Shown here piece after piece: positions 33,746 to 43,473 of a DNA stretch of 64,000 nt (positions are counted from its first letter, which is position 1; every line of letters starts with the position of its first letter). Source of the stretch: Notospermus geniculatus (lineage: Eukaryota > Nemertea > Pilidiophora > Heteronemertea > Lineidae). The translations under genes were made by a program, and so were the position numbers. The notes below the pieces were generated by a model that did no database searches, was not told where the DNA came from, and worked only from the letters and a program-made list of their open reading frames with translations. The stretch covers positions 108,381 through 172,380 of the forward strand of contig NMRB01000379.1 of assembly GCA_002633025.1 (NCBI GenBank). The letters are read 5' to 3'.

Positions 33746-34667
33746 CAGCACAGGAAGACGCATATGGCGAGGATTACCAAAATATGCAACCTGCTGGTAG
33801 GCGTTCCGTACGCGTAGTGAATTTCTGCCCCAAGAATACCGCACCGAGAGATTTTTCGACCTACGATCTTCCAAGAAGGGCACAACTCATGAGCCTGAGA
33901 AATTTGTTGAACAAGAAAACAGCCTTGAAATCGTTAGCGCTCATTGATCATTCACGGGGAACCTAAATTATATCTCAGTGCGGTTTTCTTTGGGGCAGAG
34001 ATTCACACACACATCAGAAGCCGCCAGTTTAGACTAGTACCTGGTCCTACCGATGGTGTCGCTTTTGAATGGTAGGACCAGTCGTGGCCGCCATTTGTGG
34101 AGGAATTCTGACAGTGACGTCACTTGAAAATTTTATGTAAATTATGTAAATTTATTCAATCCTCAATACGGCTGACGTACCAGAATGCGGATAGAAGGTG
34201 ACTGGATCGAACTATAGCTAGTAGGAAGGAATGGACGGCAAGGCAGAATTCGTTTCCTCTGGTTTTATTTTAGAACTTCAACCAGATATTGATAGTCAAC
34301 TACAAATAAGAAAAAGAATTACAATACACATGTACAGAGGCGCCTCCCTACATCAAATCGGAGGGCGCGGTTCCAGTCAAAAAATGTACAGAAATTCAAT
34401 GAGGAATGCTTACCAATCATGGCCTCTCCAAAGGACCTTCACCCGAATAAACACACCAGGACAAGTGAACTTGAAGGGCCAAAACCCTTATTTTATAGGA
34501 AAAATTACGCAACATCACTGGAGTTCCAGAGCGCCTGTCACAGAAATCATGCCTATTTTCAATGCCGCGGACTCACAGGGCTGTGACTAATGTAACAGAC
34601 CCACTAGGCCCAATATTGATTATTGCACAATCTATAAAGTCAAAGAATTCAAAGAATTCAGGTGCAC
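33746..34667. other. non-coding stretch with one small hairpin
   Basis: TGGTCCTACC...GGTAGGACCA at 34043-34082 is a perfect short hairpin. A plus-strand frame at 34231-34590 (119 codons) has no recognised domain. Confidence 0.35.
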
Positions 34668-35722
34668 TCAAGGCGCACTCATAAGATCTATAAGGATACA
34701 AGCATGAACAATGGAAAAACCATTGCCTTTAGAAACCAGNACCTCATGAAATCCTTTTGTGTTCAAAGTCACGCCATTCGACAAGACAAATCTGTCAGCG
34801 GCTAATCGCATTCTGTACACAGTTTCTAAATAATTTTTTCGTTCATCTGTGCAGAATAGCAAAACGTGGTCCCCGCCGATGCGAGGCAAGAAGATGCTGG
34901 CGGCTTTTGAGGAACAAGGATCATACCACGGCGTGGCCAGAGTGAACGTCTCACGGTGATCAAATACATTACATAGCTGAAAGACAAGATAGCCATGTCT
35001 TCTCAGAGTACCAATTAATTTCCCCCAATAGAAAACCATGTCCCTAACCACCTGACCAGACGACACAGGGTGTTTGTACACGTGAAATTGCTTAAAACAT
35101 TTCGCAGCCTTCTTGTAAAATCTAACGACGTCTTGGGCCGTTCTTCCTTTCCCACCTTTCTTCATTACCATAATGAACCCGGATGCGACATCATACAACC
35201 AAGAATCAACCTTTCGCAAAATAAAGGGCGGATTAAGAGTGAGCCCACCTCGCTCAATATACTTGATATCACGTTCGTTCGGAACAACCTGAAAAACAAA
35301 TCCAAAGTATCTAGGAATTTGGAGGAACTGAGAGAGCTGCATAATGTTATAGAACTGTGACATATTCCATGCCTGGAGATGTCGGCGTATACTTTAGCTG
35401 CTTGCAACATGCGCAACAGTTATGCGAAGAGTTATAACGTAAGCATTGTTATTAGTTGCCATACCTTTCTGCGAAGCATACGAAAACCAACTGAAACTAA
35501 GGCGCTGTCCTGCCCCAGGCACGATGCTCTTTGGTGACTCAGTTGGCACGTCGGAACATGTGTTGCCTGAAAATTTATAGTTCTGCAACCTATCCTCACC
35601 AGGACACAGAGGAGAGCGCATTGCACACAGGAATTGGCAACTACGTAACCAAGATCAGGGCTTTTTAGTGATCTATTGCTGATCAAGTGGTCGAAGTAAA
35701 AACTCCTCGGCCCTTCTCCCAT
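34668..35722 (-). pseudogene. apple-domain gene B, truncated copy (2 exons)
   Basis: Exon 1 (35722-35465, 86 codons) and exon 2 (35288 down to about 34741) have the splice structure of gene C: donor AAG|GTATGG, a 176-base phase-0 intron, acceptor TTTTTCAG|G. The apple cysteines are intact, and exon 2 keeps GGLTLNPP, GFIMVM, KKGGKG, FCNVFDH-like CNVFDH, RIGGDHVLLFC and SNGVTLNTKG. Homology stops right after that motif, next to a single N at 34740, and about 154 C-terminal residues found in gene C are absent; the frame then runs about 24 unrelated codons to a stop. It is either a truncated duplicate or a misassembly at the N. Up to that point there is no stop or frameshift. Confidence 0.75.
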
Positions 35723-35811
35723 TGCTGTCATAGAACACTATGGGCCAGTTTGTAAGAATTGAAGTGTTTGGTCTTTATTTGTCATCTGAAATAAGATACC
35801 TGTTCGTGTTG

Positions 35812-36075
35812 ACCGAAAGTGAGAGGAGAATGAGTGACGATGTTCATGGTAATGGATGTTCGGAAAATATCTTCGAAGCACAACACCGACTGCCGCTGAT
35901 CACAATGGAAGAAAGAGTAGGACCTACTGATGTCGATCACCGAGCCTTCCCCGAGGAAGCAGTCCCTCGTTTGTGGCAAGTGGTCGAGAGGGAGCTCACT
36001 TAGGTGAAAAAGGCTTCCTTGAAATAAGAGTCGAAACATGAATCCAACAAAAGCCATTAGAGTTTCACTGCAATG
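35812..36075 (-). other. conserved upstream block of apple gene B
   Basis: The minus-strand frame from ATG at 36057 reads MAFVGFMFRLLFQGSLFHL and later IDISRSYSFFHCD, FEDIF and TMNIVTHS, matching the blocks upstream of genes A and C. An acceptor-like TTGCAG|TGAAA precedes the ATG in B and C, and a second acceptor-like TTATTTCAG|ATGAC follows the block. This suggests a 5' exon between two introns. An antisense frame is also open here. Confidence 0.45.
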
Positions 36076-36690
36076 ACCACTGTGTCAATTGCGGGGTACG
36101 TTCTCTTCCGGCAGTTTTATTTCAATTAACGATGGTCTAAAATCCAGAAACTCGAACTCGTCCGGTTTCCGAGAGGAGGCTCTCTCATGATTTACAAGAC
36201 TTCGTCGTTGTTAGCGAGGAAAGGTGAGGTGATCAAGGTGTAACAATCGAGTACCGGTACTTCTAAAGAAAGATTGAGTAAGTAATTTCATCAAAACCAC
36301 AACAACACCTCGAAAGCCCAACTGCATCCTGCATGGTAATACGACTTAAATGGATTCAAAGGTAGATGAGACTACTACGAGGCTTTATTCAACACCAGGC
36401 AGCCAGTTGCTTGCGATTATTGTAGTGTTGCTGTCAAGCTTCAGGCAGAGAATATTCCATCGATGGAAGTATGGACAATGAAGAGAATATCATAGAAAAA
36501 AGATGTGAATCGGCAGGATATTGATTACTAGTGGTTGCCTTTTGTAAAAAAAGTCAAAAGCTCGATTGTAACTCTCTGTCAGTAACTTGGGGGTTTTGTC
36601 ATGGAGGCTTTGTCATCATTGAAAAATGCACAATTGATATAAGTGTTATTGTTGTTTTTGTATTTCACAGCTTCGGCGAGTTTGAATTTG
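36076..36690 (-). repeat. duplicated upstream flank of gene B
   Basis: Words such as CAGGCAGCCAGTT, GAATATTCCATCGATGGAAG, GGATATTGATTACT and GGCTTTGTCATCATTGAAAA match 39895-40415 upstream of gene C in the same order. The duplicated unit therefore reaches about 1 kb beyond the start codons. Confidence 0.75.
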
Positions 36691-37194
36691 ATAACTTTAT
36701 TGAGCACCAAAAATATATACATACAGAGACAGTTATTAAAATGATACATTAAAGAAGCGCTCAAAAGGGATTACGCCAGGGGGTCAGGTGACCCATAAAA
36801 GGAATCCCAAAGTCAAGAGATTTAAAACAAACAAACACACACGAACACAGTTTGTGTACGAGAAAGTCTTTCCTTTCTCTTCTTGTCCAAGCAGTTGCGT
36901 CACCCCAGCGCGAGTCCCCGATAAAAAAGGATCACGAATCGCAAGCGTTGAACACGTCACCACGAATCATGATCCCGACCCGGGATCCCGATGGGCTTCA
37001 ATAATCCATTTGCACACTGTAAAAACCATCCGTTTTTATGGGTACGGAGCCGTACCAACATGGGAACACTAAACTCATTCCGAATTGTATGTCCCCGTAT
37101 GATGGGTACAGCGGGCCCTTGGGAAATGGGCTTAACATTGGACAAGGAATTTATCCATTGCCATGGGTACGCCATTGGTGGAACTCGCGTCCTG

Positions 37195-37245
37195 CGAGTC
37201 CACAACGCAAAATCAGCTTGAAAATCAATGGTGGATTCCTAGCTT
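37195..37245 (+). mobile_element. right end of a MITE related to the 43.8 kb insertion
   Basis: CAACGCAAAATCAGCTTGAA through CAATGGTGGATTCCTAGCT followed by TTA matches the right end of the 43786-44040 element. I could not find a matching left end within 400 bases, so this copy is partial or has a diverged left side. Confidence 0.6.
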
Positions 37246-37619
37246 TAGTTGTGTGGGCCACTCACAATCACTCCAAGGCAGTCTTAACTTAAACGAGAAA
37301 GATTTTTTTTCGAAAGTGTCGGAAGATGGCCAGGATGGACAAAAAAGCCATTGCAGTAATTTTGCGAAAAGAATATTCTTACCACTTAAGTATCTCACCT
37401 GTATACATGTAGTTTGGTTTGACTTAAGAAGTCTTAAGATAATAATTTTTATGATATACCAGTCCTGCCATTCCCAACAGGCTGTGTTGAACTCATGCAA
37501 TATGCTGTGGTGGATTCTCTTTGACATCTGCAACGTGCCATCACAGGCGTACATATTACGTGTCCATACGTGCTGACGATGAACCGCCGATTGCTACCAG
37601 GACTACCTATGGTTGTAAA

Positions 37620-37790
37620 AGGTGTAAAAGTCCTCTAATCCTATGGAAACAGGGTACCCAGTATCTAGGGTAACGGTTGACTGTAAGGGTAAAGGGTTAG
37701 GGGTTGGGGTTAGGATTAGGTGTAGATTTTAGGGGTCAGGGCCAGGTATCAAGGGTTGTGGGATTGGGGCCAGGGGTTAGGATTCGGAGT
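37620..37790 (+). repeat. degenerate TTAGGG-like G-rich repeat
   Basis: Runs such as GTAAGGGTAAAGGGTTAGGG, GGTTGGGGTTAGGATTAGG and CAGGGGTTAGGATT resemble eroded telomeric repeats on the plus strand. Only a few exact TTAGGG hexamers occur, so it may be simple G-rich repeat rather than an interstitial telomere. Confidence 0.6.
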
Positions 37791-37901
37791 GGACGATATT
37801 CACCCCTTCAGCCCAATGATTAGTCTCCAGGCGGTGTTCCATGGCCAGAGATTCACACATCACAAGCCATCAATTTCACAATACATGCATTTAAACCACT
37901 T

Positions 37902-39345
37902 TCATTCCGCAGAATAAAGAATCATGTACTTCAACTCGTAATGACCGAGCAGCCAAAAAGTTATCACAGAGCCATCGGGAGAAAGATGTGGTTTCATTCT
38001 ACGCATTCCAATGACTTCATCTCGTCTCCAGCTCGATATGAAACGAAGCTGAAAACGTTCGACTGAAGGCAAACCTCGAATACATGTAAGAGGAAGGTTT
38101 GATTTGCAGTTGATTCTATGGCCAAACAGTGTTGTTTCAGTCTTCGAACGATCTTTTGATACTCTTGAAAATACGCGGAAGTAAATTTCCTTTCCTGGCC
38201 ACCATAATGTACCAAGAGGTTTTGATTGATGTGGAGTTTTGGCGTTCACATATTCGACAGAATAGTTGTTGCATTCCCGAAAAATATGAAATATTGATCT
38301 TGTTCCGTAGTCTTGGACCGGCACGTCACCCGTTTCTGTCACTTCCATTGCCAACACGTGACGTAGTCCTTTTGTGTTCAAAGTCACACCATTCGACAAC
38401 ACAAATCTGTCATCGACTACTCGCATTTTATACACAGTTGCTAAATAATTTCTTCTTTTATCTCTACAAAATAGCGAAACGTAGTCCCCGCTGATGTGAG
38501 GCAAGGTGATCTTGTCGAATTTTGAGTAACAAGCATCAGACCTCGGCGTGGCCATGGTGTACGTCTTATGGTGATCAAATACATTACAAAACTGAAAGAC
38601 AAGATAGCTATGTCTTTTCAGAATGCCGATTAATTTCCCCCAATAGAAAACCATGTTCTTAAACAGGTAACCAGCCGACACCTGGTGTTTGTACACGAGA
38701 AATTGGTTAAAATGTTTTTCAGCTCTCTTGTAAAATCTAACGACGTCTTGGGCTTTTCTCCCTTTCCCACCTCTCCTCATTATCATAATGAACCCGGATG
38801 CGACATCATACGACCAAGAATCAACCTTTCGCCAAATACTAGTATAGGGCGGATTAAGAGTGAGCCTACCTTGCTCAGTGTACTTGATGTCATTTTCGTT
38901 CGGAAAAACCTGAAAGCCAATTCAGAGTATCTACGTAAAGGCAAACTGAGAAAGGTGCAAAATGTTACAGAACTGTGACATGTTCCATGCCTGAAGATGT
39001 TGAAGTATACTTCAGCTTCTGGTAACATGCACAACAGTTCGCACAGAGTTTTGAAGTAAGCATTTATTTTGCTATCAGTTGCCATACCTTTCTGCGAAAC
39101 ATACGAAAACCTTTTGAAGCTAAGGCGCTGTCCTGCCCCAGGCACGATGCTCTTTGGTGACTCAGTTGGCACGTCGGAACATGTGTTGCCTGAAAATTTA
39201 TAGTTCTGCAACCTATCCTTACCAGAACACAGAGGACAGCGCATTGCACACAGGAATTGGCAACAACGTAACCAAGATCAGGGCTTTTTATTGATCTGTT
39301 GCTGATCACGTGGTCGAAATAAAAATTCATCGGCCCGTCTGCCAT
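37902..39345 (-). CDS. apple-domain protein with unrecognised C-terminal domain, gene C (2 exons)
   Basis: Exon 1 is 39345-39088 and exon 2 is 38909-37902. They join in phase 0 over a 178-base intron (donor AAG|GTATGG, acceptor GGCTTTCAG|G) and predict 421 residues. Exon 1 carries the PAN/apple-like cysteine pattern SCVQCAVLCVLVRIGCRTIN then CQL. Exon 2 reads VFPNENDIKYTEQGRLTLNPP, RRGGKGRKAQD, FCNVFDH, HISGDYVSLFC, SNGVTLNTKG, TETGDV, RECNNYSVEYV and LSPDGSVITFW, collinear with gene A. Five exon-2 cysteines are shared with A. No membrane segment or signal peptide is seen. The ATG used aligns in all copies; an in-frame ATG nine codons upstream is also open. It is the complete minus-strand partner of the truncated gene B. 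Confidence 0.8.
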
Positions 39346-39429
39346 TGTTAATCGTGAGACACCATGGGCCATGTTGAAATGCTTAGCCGGTGTTGGTCAT
39401 CTGAAATAATAAACTGGTTGATAACGAGC

Positions 39430-39690
39430 AAACATGAGAATGAGAATGAGTGACGATGTTCATGGTTATGGATGTACGGAAAATATCTTCGAACCACAGC
39501 ACCGTCAGCTGCTCATCACAATGGAAGAAAGAGTAGGAACCACTGATGTCGATTAGCAAGCTTTCTGCAAGAAAGCACTCCCTCGTTCGTGGCAAGTGGT
39601 CGAGAGCGAGGTGTCTCAGGTAAAGGAGCGTTCTTTGAAAGAAGAGTCGAAACACTAACCGCACAAAAGCCATGGCGATTTCACTGCAAT
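39430..39690 (-). other. conserved upstream block of apple gene C
   Basis: From ATG at 39673 (minus) the frame reads MAFVRLVFRLFFQRTLLYL and later IDISGSYSFFHCD, FEDIFRTSITMNIVTHS. The antisense frame that is open in copies A and B has an in-frame stop here (near 39555), so the sense strand is the only one open in all three. TTATTGCAG|TGAAA before it and TTATTTCAG|ATGAC after it look like acceptors. Confidence 0.45.
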
Positions 39691-39894
39691 AACCAAAACG
39701 TCCATCAGTTACCGACAATTTCGTTCCAAACATCTTCAACCGCGTCTTGTTTCCGAGAGAAGGCTATCTGTGTGTCTCAGACGTGGTTAGTGACGAATGG
39801 CGAGATGACCATGGAATAGCGTACTTGTACATATGAGTACTTTAAAAAAAGATTAAATGCCGTAATTTCAAGAAAGCCACAACGATGTCACAAA

Positions 39895-40165
39895 AGCGTA
39901 ACAGCATCCTACATGGTAGCCTTATTCGACTTCAGAGTTAGATGAGACGACCATCAGGCAGCCAGTTACACTTGAATGTTGCAATGTTGCTTGTAACAGC
40001 ATCCAACATGGTAGCCTTCAGAGTTACATGTAGATGAGACGACCATCAGGCAGCCAGTTACACTTGAATGTTGCTTGTTACAGCATCCTACATGGTGGCC
40101 TTATTCGACTTGAATATTCAGAGTTAGACGTGACGACCCTCAGGCAGCCAGTTACACTTGAACAT
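39895..40165 (+). repeat. ~90 bp tandem repeat, three copies, upstream of gene C
   Basis: CAGGCAGCCAGTTACACTTG recurs at about 39955, 40047 and 40141, each preceded by ACAGCATCC(T/A)ACATGGT and GAGTTA...GA(G/C)GTGACGA/GATGAGACGA words. The matching flank of gene B has only one unit, so the expansion followed the gene duplication. Confidence 0.85.
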
Positions 40166-40503
40166 TGCAGTGTTGCTGCCACGTTTCAAATTGAGGATAT
40201 TCCGTGGAGGTGTGGACAATTAGAAAAGGGGGAATGTCAAAGAAAAATGATATAAACCGACAGGGTATTGATTACTGATTGATGCCTTTGTAGAAAACGG
40301 TCGAAAAATCGACTGTAATTAGTTACTTAGGATTTGTCGTCGAGGCTTTGTCTCCATTGAAAAATACACAATTGATAATGTTTAATGTTTTCTATCTTTT
40401 GTATTTCGCAGAGGTTATGGAGGAGAAAATATTTTGTTTCTCTTAAATTCAAGCTTAAATATGACTAGCAAGACCCCTGTTGCGCAAGGTTGTGCCTGGG
40501 CAA

Positions 40504-40663
40504 GTGAAAGATCTAAAAGTTCGTCATTAATTGAAAGATCTTATACAATGTTCGTCATTAATTGAAAGATCTTATACATGTAGTTCGTCATTAATCGAAA
40601 GATCTTATAGTTCGTCATTAATTGAAACATCTTATAGTTCGTCATTAATTGAAAGATCTTAAT
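40504..40663 (+). repeat. ~26-33 bp tandem repeat abutting an inverted-repeat element
   Basis: Five units of GTTCGTCATTAATTGAAAGA plus TCTTATA (starts near 40519, 40549, 40583, 40609, 40637). TACATGTAG or ACAAT insertions lengthen some units. The core TTCGTCATTAAT is also the subterminal word of the adjacent element's inverted repeats. Confidence 0.9.
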
Positions 40664-41102
40664 AGCTTGTAACCATTAATGACGAACTACATGTTTAAAG
40701 CGAATAGCTCGCGGGGTTTGTTGTGGCGCCATGACAGTTGGTCCTCGATATCAAGCAATTTTGAGAAAAAGAAGGATTTTAGTTCAATGGGAAATGCATT
40801 AGAGAGCCAAACTTCGGAGGCGCATTCTGCAAAATTTGCCGCTTCAAAATCAATGGGAATAGTACAAAATGTACATCTTGACCTACTGAAGTTGAAAACG
40901 TAATTAACCCATTTTAACAAATTTTTAATGGAACCTCGTCCCCAGTGTTTACATTCGCATATTTGCACAGGTGTTGCATATGGCTGGAGCGCGGCTTTGC
41001 CTGGAGGCTAGATTCACTCTCTATGGAAGGTACCACCAAAAATGTAAACAAACCCCGCGAGCCATTCGCTTTAATATAGTTCGTCATTAATGGTTACAAG
41101 CT
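40664..41102. mobile_element. DNA element, 439 bp, ~60 bp terminal inverted repeats
   Basis: The left end AGCTTGTAACCATTAATGAC and right end GTCATTAATGGTTACAAGCT are perfect over 20 bases; arms then continue through AAAGCGAAT(A/G)GCTCGCGG and GGTTTGTT. The interior holds a plus-strand frame (40679-40903) and an overlapping minus frame, both without a transposase signature. Flanking CTTAAT occurs on both sides a few bases out. Confidence 0.85.
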
Positions 41103-41865
41103 TTTCTTAATAAAGGCCACTGGAAAAACAACCATCTGATATGCAATGGAAGCAATGATAGGCCTAAAGAATACATGGTCATGAGAGAAACTAATACCTT
41201 TCGCCCAGTCTTTCCATTAGCCAATAATTTACGCCTACCAACGGTGATGCCAGGTAATGTCTACGAAATCAGTGAAATTGAGAACGAGACGGTAGCTCGG
41301 TTTGCAATAAATTGATTATACGCCTTCAAACTTCCGTCACGTTCCATAAAATTAATGGAAAACATCGAAAATTGACATCATTTGTGAGAGGTGATTGATG
41401 TGGTTACACGGGTCGTTTGGTTAAGACACCTATTGGAAATTAATCTAAAGACAATTTGGTGGCTACTATCGTGTAAGCAATTAATCAAAAAGAACCAATG
41501 ATCATCAGTTACATTCTATTTTTGTATTTAAGGCAAATATAATAGAATTATTATTTGTTTCATGAGAATAGTGTTAGTAATTTTAACACAAATTTGTCGT
41601 ATGACTTCGTAATCCTTTTTGATTACAAGTAATGTCTTCTAAAAACATTTGGCTGACTGATATATCACGTTTCGCGTATTGCCTTGAGACGACGGAGTAT
41701 GCTGTCCAGTATCTGATTTTCCCTATTCCTTGGTGCTCCAGCTGAGCGTCAGGCCCATGGGCCTCTTGTTCTCCATTCCTTGGTGTCCCAAGTGTATTTC
41801 GGTTGAGCACATCAGATTGTATAGTGCTGTTTGGAATTATAACCCGATCATTCCTTCTTAGTGCG
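41103..41865. other. non-coding stretch
   Basis: No gene is recognised. CCATTCCTTGGTG(C/T)(T/C)CC occurs twice near 41724 and 41774. Confidence 0.35.
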
Positions 41866-42145
41866 TACAGTACGTTGCACAATTGACCTCCCTTCCGCGC
41901 CGCGCATCATCCACGTACCAGATGCAGCGTCATGTGCGTACCGTTCTCTTCCGCGGACGTCGCGCGCCGTCGTGGAAGGCACCTCATGAAGACGTAACGT
42001 CATTCGCCCGCGCGCTGCGCGGACATCACGCAGAAAAGACGCGTGATGCACCCGTACCATACGCAGTGAACTGAAGCGTACCTTCCGCGTGACGTGCGCG
42101 GAAGGTACGCACATTAAAGGTAGGTCAATTGTGCAACGTACTGTA
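41866..42145. mobile_element. CpG-rich foldback DNA element with TA ends
   Basis: Termini TACAGTACGTTGCACAATTG and CAATTGTGCAACGTACTGTA are perfect inverted repeats. Unlike its surroundings the interior is GC- and CpG-rich (GCGCGCTGCGCGGA, TTCCGCGGACGTCGCGCGCC) and itself partly palindromic (CCTTCCGCG/CGCGGAAGG). TA flanks suit Tc1/mariner-type integration. The open frames inside come from the palindromic CpG-rich sequence. Confidence 0.85.
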
Positions 42146-43473
42146 TCTGTGTCTGTTGTTCTCCTTTCGAGAAAGCAGCGAAAGGGTATTGGTATCCGGG
42201 ATTGGTATCCAATCTTTATTTGCCAACATTTCGATTTATCGGCAATGTTTTGAATTGGGCTAGTCTACCAGTGCAGATTCCGAGGACTGTTTTCCAAATA
42301 CATGTACAGGTTTGCCATTGTGGCAGTCTTTACCAGTGAGTAGATACAGTTACTTTTCCTGGTGACAACTTGGGCGCTGCAAAGAACCCAAAAGCTCCCA
42401 TTTTTGCCGGTGCAGTCTTCTCAGCGTCGTCACTTTGCAAGCGAGATTTCTCCCTAAGTCGACGGCTCTTCCAGTTCAGACAACTGCTCTGAGAGCTCTC
42501 CTTGTACAGACGTGACATTAAAAACTGTCGCAATCACATCAGACACACTCAAAAATAAATGTACCGTTGATTTGTTATGCGATGTTTGTAGTCAGTAAGG
42601 TGGCTGCATTACAAAACCATTATGACTGATGGTACCTTTGAGAGTACGAGTGGCGTTTTAATAGTCTCACGTCCCCTGACAGATTACGGGTTATTGGCAT
42701 TTGAGTGTTTTTTAGAATACCACAGTTTCTTGTTTCGGGTTTGAATGACTGTTGCCGTAGTAGCCTATTAACAGTTTGGTTGACTTGGAATTTCATAGAA
42801 AAAATCAAGTAGAAATATCAAGTGATGCAACACCAACTGCGAATACTGATTGCAAGACAATCCGGTTAGTAGTTATTTCTCATTTCGCCACGATACAATC
42901 TATTAGGTCCGTACATGGCCACAGACTGGCATATACGGGAGATCTTCAGGTGTCTTCGATTGTCGGATGCACTACTTAAGCCTTCTGTATTTGGACTGCA
43001 GCTAAACAGAGTGTCCGAGAATAGATACAGGCTGCCAACCAATGGGTCATTCTGTTCAACTTAGCGTATTATGATCTTCAATCGTGATGGACACAGTCGT
43101 GATGGATACGAACTACATGTATCTCATTAAAGAGTTGTTTTTCGTGCCACCAGATACGTGCTTTGACCTGCCAAGGATACTTCAGGTATAAAAGATGCAT
43201 TGTCACTTCGTCCCGGCCTCGTTATCTACGTCCTGTAGCGCCCACACTTGCCAGGGGCGCAGTATTCCTGTTGTATCGCGTCGACGTATCTCCCTATCTC
43301 ATTAAGACAACAGTTCCGAGGGGGTTATCGTTGTGAAATGACCAGCTTCCAGGCAGAGATATTTCAGAAACGATTTGTTTATCGATGCCGGGAGCATATT
43401 ATATTGATATTGTAATGTTTCTAATGGACATGTACCTCATGATTTCTTGGATAGTTTGCGATGTATTCATGTC
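42146..43473. other. non-coding stretch
   Basis: No repeat arms or recognisable gene are visible. Confidence 0.35.

Noticed and set aside
42330-42533. Basic 67-codon minus frame
   Set aside because: Too short, no start context and no homologue recognised; probably chance.
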